Notes under the pieces: model-generated
Database searches by the model: none
The model's input: only the letters and a program-made list of their open reading frames with translations
What the model was told of the DNA's origin: nothing
Assembly (NCBI RefSeq): GCF_003337215.1
Contig: NZ_QPIG01000002.1
Coordinates: 496,001 to 560,000 of the forward strand
Length of the DNA: 64,000 nt
Direction of reading: 5' to 3'
Source of the DNA: Oceanihabitans sediminis
GTDB lineage: Bacteria > Bacteroidota > Bacteroidia > Flavobacteriales > Flavobacteriaceae
Part shown: in pieces, positions 1 through 7,526 of the stretch
Position numbering within the stretch: the first letter of the stretch is position 1
Layout: each line of letters starts with the position of its first letter
Made by a program: the position numbers and the translations under genes

Positions 1-738
1 AATGATATCTACGATATAGAAACCGATACGGTAAACAAACCGGATCGAGTGGTTGTTGGTAAATCTATTTCAGAAAAAGTTGCTTACAACCTGTTTTTTG
101 TTTTTAATATTATTGGTGTGGCGCTAGGATTTTATATTTCACATCACGTGGGGAAGAGTCCGTTTTTTGCATTATTTGTATTAGTTTCAGCATCCTTATA
201 TATATATGCTTCTTATTTAAAGCAACTTCCTTTTATAGGTAATTTAATAATATCTGCTTTAGTTGCATTGAGTTTAATTATTGTTCCAATTTTCGATTTA
301 CTTCCAGCGATAACGCCTTTTAACAGAGCGACACAAATCACTTTTTTTAAGATTTTATTAGACTATGCATTTTTCGCTTTCATCATCAACCTTATTCGTG
401 AAATGGTAAAAGACATGGAGGATATTGATGGAGATTATAAAGCCGGAATGAATACGATACCTATCGCGATTGGAAGATACCGAGCAGGTAGAATTATTTT
501 CCTTCTATCTATAATTCCGTTGTTTGCAGTTATAAATTATGTTCTACTCTATTTATACAAACAAGAAGTTGCAGTAATTTATTTCTTACTATTTATTGTT
601 GCTCCCCTTATTTACATTAGCATCAAACTATTTACAGCAAAAACTAAAAAAGACTATACACATGTTAGTATAGTATTAAAATTAGTAATGCTATTTGGTA
701 TGCTTTCTATGTTACTATATCCGTTTATTTTAAAATAA
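1..738 (+). CDS. UbiA family prenyltransferase (5' end outside the window)
   Basis: The reading frame is open from base 1, so the gene starts before the window and about 245 codons are visible. The first visible codons read NDIYDIETDTVNKPDR, the first aspartate-rich motif of UbiA enzymes (NDxxDxxxD), which binds the prenyl diphosphate through Mg2+. The second motif, with DMEDIDGD, is near visible codons 138-145. The rest is strongly hydrophobic, with six or more membrane spans. UbiA enzymes transfer a polyprenyl chain to an acceptor in the membrane. Close relatives in flavobacteria are usually annotated as geranylgeranylglycerol-phosphate geranylgeranyltransferase, but the acceptor cannot be read from sequence. 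maf begins 9 bases after the stop, so the two are probably co-transcribed. The family call is secure; the substrate is not. Confidence 0.88.
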   Translation, partial: NDIYDIETDTVNKPDRVVVGKSISEKVAYNLFFVFNIIGVALGFYISHHVGKSPFFALFVLVSASLYIYASYLKQLPFIGNLIISALVALSLIIVPIFDLLPAITPFNRATQITFFKILLDYAFFAFIINLIREMVKDMEDIDGDYKAGMNTIPIAIGRYRAGRIIFLLSIIPLFAVINYVLLYLYKQEVAVIYFLLFIVAPLIYISIKLFTAKTKKDYTHVSIVLKLVMLFGMLSMLLYPFILK

Positions 739-747
739 AAAAAGAAC

Positions 748-1335
748 ATGTTACAAGAGAAATTAAAAAATCATTATATCATTTTAGCTTCCGCTTCCCC
801 TAGAAGACAAAAGTTTTTTTCTGAATTAGGTATAGATTTCGATATTCAATTGAAACCTGTAAAAGAAGAATATCCGGAAAGACTACGTCATTTTGAAATA
901 ACCGATTATTTAGCGCAACTAAAATCACTTCCTTTTAAAGTAGACTTAAAAGACAAAGACATTCTTGTTACTAGTGATACCATTGTTTGGCATAAGGATA
1001 AAGCATTAGGAAAACCAAGAGATAAAGAGGAAGCATTTCAAATACTTACTTCTTTAAGCAATACTACCCATGAAGTGATAACCTCTGTTTGTTTTACCAC
1101 AAAAACAACTCAAAAAACCGTTAGCGCGGTTACCAAAGTAACTTTTAAAGAATTAACTTCGGATGAAATTAACTACTATATAGACAACTACAAACCTTTT
1201 GATAAAGCTGGTGCTTACGGTATTCAAGAATGGATTGGATATATTGCTGTTACAAAGATTGAAGGCTCTCATTATAATGTTATAGGGCTGCCTGTTCATT
1301 TAGTTTATCAGACACTTTTAGAATTAGTAAACTAA
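748..1335 (+). CDS. maf: Maf family nucleoside-triphosphate pyrophosphatase
   Basis: The protein has 195 residues, the usual Maf length. The N-terminal signature SASPRR is at residues 15-20, followed by the conserved SDT segment and KPRDKEEA further on. Maf/YhdE proteins hydrolyse non-canonical or excess nucleoside triphosphates (dTTP, UTP or modified bases) to the monophosphate and pyrophosphate in the cytoplasm, and are linked to house-cleaning and septum control. The ATG lies 9 bases after the upstream UbiA stop, with an A-rich leader, which suggests one operon. The exact nucleotide preference (YhdE-like or YceF-like) is not resolved here. Confidence 0.92.
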   Translation: MLQEKLKNHYIILASASPRRQKFFSELGIDFDIQLKPVKEEYPERLRHFEITDYLAQLKSLPFKVDLKDKDILVTSDTIVWHKDKALGKPRDKEEAFQILTSLSNTTHEVITSVCFTTKTTQKTVSAVTKVTFKELTSDEINYYIDNYKPFDKAGAYGIQEWIGYIAVTKIEGSHYNVIGLPVHLVYQTLLELVN

Positions 1336-1370
1336 AGTACATAACTATATTTTTTGAATAAAATCTAGAG

Positions 1371-1378
1371 TATCTTTG
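1371..1378 (+). promoter_or_regulatory. Bacteroidota -7 promoter element before the MscS-type gene
   Basis: TATCTTTG matches the Bacteroidota/Flavobacterium -7 consensus TAnnTTTG and lies 15 bases before the ATG at 1394. A TTTG at 1353-1356 is only 14 bp upstream, shorter than the usual 17-23 bp spacing, so the -33 part is uncertain. Confidence 0.5.
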
Positions 1379-1393
1379 CACTTTATTTAAGCT

Positions 1394-1939
1394 ATGACAA
1401 ATTTTATAGACACCTATCAAAACCAAATTTTCAACTCCCTTATTATTCTTGGGGTTTTCTTTGCTATTTTGATGATTCTAAAAATTTCTATTAGAAAAAT
1501 AGGGAAGAAATCCGGAATTAACGATGCTAGAATTCATTTAATTATAAGATATACAACCGTATCTTTATTTCTACTTTCCTTACTTGTTTTAGCCTTTATT
1601 TTTGGCGCACAATTTGAAGATCTTGCTTTGGTATTTTCCTCTGTTTTTGCAGTAATCGGAATTGCACTATTTGCTATTTGGTCTATCTTAAGTAATATCA
1701 CTTCGGGAGTAATCATGTTCTTCTCCTTTCCTTATAAAGTTGGAGATAAAATTCAAATTCATGATAAAGATTATCCTATTGAAGCGATTATTGAAGATAT
1801 TAGAGCTTTCCAATTACACTTACGCCTAGACAACGGAAACTTAATAACTTACCCAAATAACCTAATCCTACAAAAACCTGTAACACTAGTACAAAAAGAC
1901 GCTATAGAGGATTTTGAAAATGGCACCGATTTAATTTAA
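1394..1939 (+). CDS. Small MscS-family mechanosensitive channel-like protein
   Basis: This 181-residue protein has a first membrane span near residues 12-32, a second near 50-70 and a third near 75-105. A beta-domain segment follows, containing FSFPYKVGDKIQI and a stretch ending in LITYPNNLI, both typical of MscS. MscS channels open under membrane tension to release solutes on hypo-osmotic shock. Compared with E. coli MscS (about 286 residues) the C-terminal alpha/beta domain is missing, so this is the minimal form common in Bacteroidota. A TAnnTTTG element just upstream suggests its own promoter. Confidence 0.82.
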   Translation: MTNFIDTYQNQIFNSLIILGVFFAILMILKISIRKIGKKSGINDARIHLIIRYTTVSLFLLSLLVLAFIFGAQFEDLALVFSSVFAVIGIALFAIWSILSNITSGVIMFFSFPYKVGDKIQIHDKDYPIEAIIEDIRAFQLHLRLDNGNLITYPNNLILQKPVTLVQKDAIEDFENGTDLI

Positions 1940-1990
1940 TTTTATACGTTAAATTATTTCTAAAACTATTAGTTTCCATAGTTACTTTTC

Positions 1991-1998
1991 TATATTTG
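1991..1998 (+). promoter_or_regulatory. -7 promoter element before the PIG-L gene
   Basis: TATATTTG fits TAnnTTTG and ends 22 bases before the ATG at 2021. No convincing TTG is seen at the -33 distance. Confidence 0.45.
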
Positions 1999-2020
1999 AC
2001 TACAAAAACTAATCAAAACC

Positions 2021-4528
2021 ATGCGAAAGCTAGTATTCTGCTTTGTTGTTCTTTTTTCATTTTTAAACACACAAGCACAACAACCACAAAAACCAAATGC
2101 TTCTCAGATATATGAATCTATAAAAAAACTAAACTTTTTAGGTTCTGTTTTATACGTTGCTGCTCATCCAGATGATGAAAACACCCGATTAATTTCCTAC
2201 ATGGCAAACCATGTAAAAGCACGTACAGCATATCTTTCTCTAACTCGTGGAGATGGCGGACAAAACCTTATCGGTCCTGAAATTAGAGAATTATTAGGAG
2301 TAATAAGAACACAAGAGCTTCTAGCCGCAAGAAGACTAGATGGTGGTGAACAACTTTTCACTAGAGCTAATGATTTTGGTTACTCAAAACACCCTGATGA
2401 AACTTTAGAAATCTGGAATAAAGAAGAAGTTTTAAGCGATGTAGTTTTAGCCATAAGAGAATTTAAACCAGACATTATCATCAATCGTTTTGACCACAGA
2501 TCACCAGGAAAAACGCACGGACATCACACAAGTTCTGCCATGCTAAGTCTAGAAGCTTTTGATTTAGCAAACGACAAAACAGCTTTTCCTAGCCAATTAG
2601 AAAAAACTAGTTTATGGCAAACAAAACGAGCATTTTTTAATACATCGTGGTGGTTTTATGGAAGTCAAGAAAAATTTGACAAAGCAGATAAAAGTAATCA
2701 CTACACACTTGACATTGGTCAATACTACGCATCCCTTGGTTTAAGTAATACCGAAATTGCTTCCTTAAGCCGTAGTCAGCATAAATCACAAGGTTTTGGA
2801 GACACAGGAACTCGCGGAAGTCAATTAGATTATATCGAACTTGTTAAAGGAGAAAAACCTTCGGATAAATCAAATATATTTGAAGGAATTGATACTACTT
2901 GGAATAGAGTTAAAGGCGGAAATGCCATAGGAAACATTTTACATCAAGTAGAAAAGAATTTTGATTTCACCAATCCAGCAGCTTCTATTCCGGAACTACT
3001 TAAAGCCTATCAGTTAATTGAAAAGTTAGAGGATGCCCACTGGAGAAAAATTAAAAGTAAAGAGATTAAAAACCTCATCTATAATTGTGCAGGATTATAC
3101 CTAGAAGCTGCTGCCGAAACAAATCATGCTACCGCAAACGAAACCGTCAACCTAAACTTAGAGCTTATAAACAGAGCCTCTGAAAATATTACTCTAAAAG
3201 CTATAAACATTTACAATAGCGAAACAATTACAGATGAAAAAGTTTTAGCTAAAAACGAGAAATTAGTACTTACAAAACCTGTTACCATCAAGCATAATCA
3301 AAAACCAACTACTCCATATTGGTTAACAAACAAAGGAACTTTAGGTATGTATCAGGTAGCGGATAAAAATCTAATTGGTAAAGCAGAAACCCCTAGAGAC
3401 TTAAATGTTACTTTCGATTTAAGCATCCATAACGTCGAAATTAGCTACACAAAACCAATCATATACAAAACCAACGACCCAGTAAAAGGGGAAGTGTACA
3501 AACCGTTTGAAATCATTCCGGAAGCATCGGCAAAAATCTCAGAAAAAGTATTCATTTTTGAAAATGATCAACAAAAGGAATTACCTGTAATTATCAAAGC
3601 AGGAAAAGACAACTTAGAAGGTTTTGTTGAAATATCTCATCCTAAAAATTGGAGTGTCTATCCAGCAAAACAAAAGTTTTCTATTACCCATAAAGGACAA
3701 GAGCAAACGCTAACATTTACTGTAATTCCGCCGAAAAATCAGAGTGAAGGCTTTATTAAGCCAAAGATTCATATTGGAGAAAAAATCTACTACAAAGAAC
3801 TTATTGAAGTAGATTATGACCATATTCCGTTTCAAACAGTTTTACTACCAAGCGAAAGTAAAGTGGTTCGTTTAGACATTAAAAAACGCGGGAATAACAT
3901 AGGCTATATCGAAGGGGCAGGAGATGTTGTCCCTGAAAGCCTTCAACAAATTGGTTATGATGTTACTATTATCAAACCAGAAAATATTTCAGCAGAAAAC
4001 CTAAAGGAATTTGATGCTGTTGTTATTGGTATTAGAGCGTATAATACGATTGAAGTATTAAAATTTAAACAAGAGGCTCTGTTTGATTATGTTGCCAATG
4101 GTGGAAACCTAATCGTACAGTATAATACAAACCACAGACTTTTAGTTGATGAAGTTGCTCCTTATCCACTTAGATTATCTAAAGATAGAGTAACAGATGA
4201 ATATGCAAAAGTTTCCTTGTTAGAACCAAATCATGAGCTTCTTAATTTTCCGAATAAAATAACGGAAACAGATTTTGATGGGTGGACGCAAGAAAGAGGT
4301 TTATATTTTCCAGACAAATGGTCTAAAGAGTTTACTCCTATCCTTTCGATGCACGACAAAGGGGAAACTCCTAAAAAAGGAAGTTTACTGGTTGCTAAAC
4401 ACGGAAAAGGCTATTATATCTATACCGGTCTAAGTTTCTTTAGAGAGTTTCCGGCTGGAGTTTCTGGTGCTTACCGTTTATTTACCAATATGCTTTCTAT
4501 AGGAAAAGAAAATAACCGCGAAAATTAA
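2021..4528 (+). CDS. Secreted PIG-L (LmbE-like) deacetylase with a large C-terminal extension
   Basis: The protein has 835 residues and a signal peptide (about residues 1-20, ending in AQA-type small residues). The PIG-L zinc motif AHPDDE is at residues 48-53, and a later HGHHTS motif supplies the other histidine. PIG-L enzymes remove acetyl groups from N-acetylglucosamine-type sugars. The first roughly 300 residues form the catalytic region; the middle resembles beta-sandwich segments; the last roughly 200 residues look like a Rossmann/glutamine-amidotransferase-like fold (GAGDVVPESL, then VVIGIRAYN). Such long PIG-L proteins are common in Bacteroidota and are thought to act on glycans outside the cytoplasm. 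The true substrate is unknown. Confidence 0.85.
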   Translation: MRKLVFCFVVLFSFLNTQAQQPQKPNASQIYESIKKLNFLGSVLYVAAHPDDENTRLISYMANHVKARTAYLSLTRGDGGQNLIGPEIRELLGVIRTQELLAARRLDGGEQLFTRANDFGYSKHPDETLEIWNKEEVLSDVVLAIREFKPDIIINRFDHRSPGKTHGHHTSSAMLSLEAFDLANDKTAFPSQLEKTSLWQTKRAFFNTSWWFYGSQEKFDKADKSNHYTLDIGQYYASLGLSNTEIASLSRSQHKSQGFGDTGTRGSQLDYIELVKGEKPSDKSNIFEGIDTTWNRVKGGNAIGNILHQVEKNFDFTNPAASIPELLKAYQLIEKLEDAHWRKIKSKEIKNLIYNCAGLYLEAAAETNHATANETVNLNLELINRASENITLKAINIYNSETITDEKVLAKNEKLVLTKPVTIKHNQKPTTPYWLTNKGTLGMYQVADKNLIGKAETPRDLNVTFDLSIHNVEISYTKPIIYKTNDPVKGEVYKPFEIIPEASAKISEKVFIFENDQQKELPVIIKAGKDNLEGFVEISHPKNWSVYPAKQKFSITHKGQEQTLTFTVIPPKNQSEGFIKPKIHIGEKIYYKELIEVDYDHIPFQTVLLPSESKVVRLDIKKRGNNIGYIEGAGDVVPESLQQIGYDVTIIKPENISAENLKEFDAVVIGIRAYNTIEVLKFKQEALFDYVANGGNLIVQYNTNHRLLVDEVAPYPLRLSKDRVTDEYAKVSLLEPNHELLNFPNKITETDFDGWTQERGLYFPDKWSKEFTPILSMHDKGETPKKGSLLVAKHGKGYYIYTGLSFFREFPAGVSGAYRLFTNMLSIGKENNREN

Positions 4529-4591
4529 TTAATATCTATAGGCAGAAATCCATTAAAAGGAATGCTGTTTCAAAAAATTGAAAATATAATT

Positions 4592-4687
4592 ATGAAAAAA
4601 TACAAATGGGATAACATGTACACGATAGTGCTTGTTGCAAATGTGATTTATATTATAGCATTCTATTTTATAACCAAAGCCTTTTAG
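4592..4687 (+). CDS. Small single-span membrane protein before the symporter
   Basis: A 31-residue ORF starts MKKYKWDNMY and continues with one hydrophobic span (about residues 10-28), ending in TKAF. Its stop is 3 bases before the symporter ATG at 4691. An in-frame ATG at 4562, behind an AAAAGG sequence, would add ten residues. Position, topology and charge pattern fit the small accessory subunits that accompany some sodium-coupled symporters, but this is inferred from context and I cannot assign a family. Too short for most gene callers. Confidence 0.55.
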   Translation: MKKYKWDNMYTIVLVANVIYIIAFYFITKAF

Positions 4688-4690
4688 ATT

Positions 4691-6445
4691 ATGCAGACTA
4701 TAGATTGGATTGTACTTATCGGAACCTTATTATTAATTGTTGTTTACGGAACTTGGCAAACCCGAGGAAGCAAAAATGTACAGGACTATTTAAAAGGAGG
4801 AAATACTTCTAAATGGTGGACCATAGGACTTTCGGTTATGGCAACACAAGCAAGCGCCATCACCTTCCTCTCTACCCCTGGACAAGCTTTTAATGACGGA
4901 ATGGGCTTTGTGCAATTCTATTTCGGGCTACCACTAGCAATGGTTATTATTTGTATGGTTTTCATACCCCTATACCATAGATTAAAAGTATATACTGCCT
5001 ATGAATTTTTAGAAAACAGATTCGATCTTAAAACTAGAACCCTTACTGCTATACTGTTTTTAATACAACGTGGTTTGGCAGCTGGTATCACCATATTTGC
5101 ACCTGCAATTATTCTTTCTGCTGTCCTAGGTTGGAACTTACTTTTCCTAAATATCATTATAGGTGTTTTAGTAATTATTTACACCGTTTCTGGTGGAACT
5201 CGAGCTGTAAACGTTACTCAAAAACATCAAATGGTGGTAATTTTTACCGGAATGATTATAGCATTTATCTTAATCATAAATAAACTTCCTGCAGACATCA
5301 CCTTTTCAAAAGCATTAGATATTGCTGGAGCTAGTGGAAAAATGGAGGTTTTAGATTTTTCTTTCAACCTTAATAATCGTTATACCTTTTGGTCTGGAGT
5401 TATTGGTGGAACCTTTTTAATGCTTTCCTATTTTGGAACAGATCAATCGCAGGTACAACGCTATTTATCTGGAAAGTCCTTAAGAGAAATGCAATTGGGT
5501 TTAATTTTTAACGGAATTCTAAAAGTTCCAATGCAGTTTTTTATTTTGTTAGTTGGGGTGATGGTTTTCGTTTTTTACCAGTTTAATCCTGCCCCTGTAA
5601 ACTTCAACCCTACTGCTTCCGAATTGGTTTTAAATTCTGATTACGCGGAAGAATACAAACAATTACAAGTAGAGCAAGAAAAGATTTTCAACGACAAACA
5701 GACTATTATTAACGCATACAATAAATCGGAATCAAAAGAATATGCGAAACTCATTCATTTAGCAAACGAAGCTAGTGATGAATTAAGGACCGAAGCAAGA
5801 CTTTTAATTGATAAAGCGGCAGATGCAAAACAACTTAAGGTAGAAAGTAACGATAAAGATTATGTTTTCATTCATTTTATACTAAACAACCTACCAAGAG
5901 GTTTAATCGGACTACTTCTAGCGGTAATTTTAAGCGCAGCAATGTCTAGTACAGCAAGTGAATTAAATGCTTTAGCTAGTACAACAACTATAGATTTATA
6001 CAAGAGAAACACGCCTGAGAAATCAGAAACTGAAATGGTAAAAGCTTCTAAATGGTTTACATTAGCCTGGGGAATTATTGCTATTGCAGTTGCTTGTATT
6101 GCCAATTTAGCAGAAAACTTAATTCAGCTTGTAAATATTATTGGTTCTATTTTCTACGGAAATGTTTTAGGTATCTTCCTTCTTGCCTTTTTCTTTAAAA
6201 CGGTAAAAGGGAATGCGGTGTTTATTGCTGCACTTATCACTCAAGTTATAATAATCGGTCTTTTTCTTTTAAATCAATACGAATTAATCAACCTGCCTTT
6301 CTTATGGCTAAACTTTGTTGGTTGTTTAGTAGTAATAACGCTAGCGCTTATTATTTCATTTAAAGATTTAAGAAAAAATAGCAGATTGGCATTAGTTTCT
6401 ATTGCTGCAGTTTTAGGAGTGTTTGGGTATATCGTGATGCAATAA
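4691..6445 (+). CDS. Sodium:solute symporter family transporter
   Basis: This 584-residue multi-span protein belongs to the SSS family: an N-terminal span, then QASAITFLSTPGQAF near residue 55, repeated helical bundles, and the family segment with SAAMSSTASELNALAS near residues 415-430. It should couple inward Na+ movement to uptake of an organic solute (sugar, amino acid or vitamin); the substrate cannot be told from sequence. A hydrophilic, charged insert of roughly 80 residues (about 310-395) lies between two spans and looks helical. A 31-residue membrane ORF lies immediately upstream and is probably translated from the same mRNA. Confidence 0.9.
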   Translation: MQTIDWIVLIGTLLLIVVYGTWQTRGSKNVQDYLKGGNTSKWWTIGLSVMATQASAITFLSTPGQAFNDGMGFVQFYFGLPLAMVIICMVFIPLYHRLKVYTAYEFLENRFDLKTRTLTAILFLIQRGLAAGITIFAPAIILSAVLGWNLLFLNIIIGVLVIIYTVSGGTRAVNVTQKHQMVVIFTGMIIAFILIINKLPADITFSKALDIAGASGKMEVLDFSFNLNNRYTFWSGVIGGTFLMLSYFGTDQSQVQRYLSGKSLREMQLGLIFNGILKVPMQFFILLVGVMVFVFYQFNPAPVNFNPTASELVLNSDYAEEYKQLQVEQEKIFNDKQTIINAYNKSESKEYAKLIHLANEASDELRTEARLLIDKAADAKQLKVESNDKDYVFIHFILNNLPRGLIGLLLAVILSAAMSSTASELNALASTTTIDLYKRNTPEKSETEMVKASKWFTLAWGIIAIAVACIANLAENLIQLVNIIGSIFYGNVLGIFLLAFFFKTVKGNAVFIAALITQVIIIGLFLLNQYELINLPFLWLNFVGCLVVITLALIISFKDLRKNSRLALVSIAAVLGVFGYIVMQ

Positions 6446-6463
6446 AGATTTTGCAAGTAAAAT

Positions 6464-6976
6464 TTATTCGGTAATCGGAATACCTTGTGTTGTAAAAGAC
6501 AAGCCTTGTTGGCCATAAGTAGTTACCATTATGGCTTCAAAATAAGGCGCTTGTACATTTTTAGCTGCAGACCAATCAAAAACAAATTTAGCTCCTGTAC
6601 CACCAGTAGCATCTTTTTCATCTATAATAATTTCGATAGTCTGCAATGGTTTAACAAAAATCGGTTCCTTTATATAACTTTTCACCAAATCGCCTTTGGT
6701 ATCAAAATAATTTGCTTTAGTCACATAAACAGTATCTCTTTTATTTAAGTTCCTAATGCTCACTGTTGCTGTTAAATCATTTGTTTTATGCTCGGTAGTA
6801 CTATACACCTGTGAGTAGACTGATAAATAAGTAGATCCTGTCAGCAAAGAATCCGATAGTTTCTTTTTCAACTTTACCGACTGCAAATTAGTTGATGGCA
6901 AGTTCTCCTGTTTCGTTTTGTCATCACAAGCAAATACCAATAAAAAGCTAAATAATATAAAAAATACCTTTTTCAT
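6464..6976 (-). CDS. DUF3124 family lipoprotein
   Basis: The 170-residue protein starts with a lipoprotein signal (hydrophobic h-region, then FAC with the lipidated cysteine at residue 17). The body contains YLSVYSQVYS and a later FVKPLQTIEIIIDE segment, as in DUF3124 proteins, which have no established function. It should be anchored in the cell envelope. ytxJ ends only a few bases before its ATG on the same strand, so the two are likely co-transcribed. It converges with the symporter gene with 18 bases between the stops and no obvious terminator hairpin. Confidence 0.75.
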   Translation of the reverse strand: MKKVFFILFSFLLVFACDDKTKQENLPSTNLQSVKLKKKLSDSLLTGSTYLSVYSQVYSTTEHKTNDLTATVSIRNLNKRDTVYVTKANYFDTKGDLVKSYIKEPIFVKPLQTIEIIIDEKDATGGTGAKFVFDWSAAKNVQAPYFEAIMVTTYGQQGLSFTTQGIPITE

Positions 6977-6979
6977 ATT

Positions 6980-7366
6980 TTAAATATATTTTGTCAAATC
7001 AATTCCACTAATAGCACTATGACTAGCATGAGTAACAACTACGCCATTTTTAATAACTATTAATTGAGGAGATTGATGCATGACTTGAAATTTATATCCA
7101 ACCTCATTAGACACATCTCTATAACTCAATAAGTCTAAGTAGTACAAATCTACAGGAAGATCTACATCGTAAGCAGAAACAAACTGATTCATCACCATAC
7201 TACTAATTCCGCATCTAGTAGAATGCTTAAAAATAACCTGAGGTTTTGTTTTCGATTTTTCCGAAATATCCTCCAATTGCTCCACGGTCGCTAAAGCAAT
7301 CCAAGGCAATACCTTCTCTTCTTTTGGCTCCTTAGAGCCTCCAAATAATTTATTTATTAAACTCAT
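6980..7366 (-). CDS. ytxJ: Bacillithiol-system redox protein YtxJ
   Basis: This 128-residue thioredoxin-fold protein carries the YtxJ signature FKHSTRCGIS with the single active cysteine at residue 52, followed by the cis-proline segment SPQLIVI. YtxJ acts as a monothiol bacilliredoxin-like protein that works with bacillithiol, the low-molecular-weight thiol of Firmicutes and many Bacteroidota. It is first in a two-gene minus-strand unit with the DUF3124 lipoprotein and is divergent from clpB. Confidence 0.85.
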   Translation of the reverse strand: MSLINKLFGGSKEPKEEKVLPWIALATVEQLEDISEKSKTKPQVIFKHSTRCGISSMVMNQFVSAYDVDLPVDLYYLDLLSYRDVSNEVGYKFQVMHQSPQLIVIKNGVVVTHASHSAISGIDLTKYI

Positions 7367-7418
7367 TTTTTAACTATATTTTTTATTAAGTCGTAAACTT
7401 TTCAAAAACCTTCCAACT

Positions 7419-7461
7419 GACTAAAAGTCACTCATTTTACTGGTTATCAAGACATTTTGTC
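7419..7461 (+). promoter_or_regulatory. Pair of GAC-N5-GTC palindromes upstream of clpB
   Basis: GACTAAAAGTC (7419-7429) and GACATTTTGTC (7451-7461) are two short palindromes of the form GAC-N5-GTC, spaced 32 bp start to start, about three helical turns. They lie 66-108 bp before the clpB ATG and between divergent ytxJ and clpB. No good TAnnTTTG element was found before clpB. This could be an operator for a stress regulator, but the regulator is unknown. Confidence 0.35.
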
Positions 7462-7526
7462 CCCTAATTCTAATTGGTAAGGTAATTGAATAATACTAAT
7501 CAGAAAAAGAAAAAACGCACAACAAT

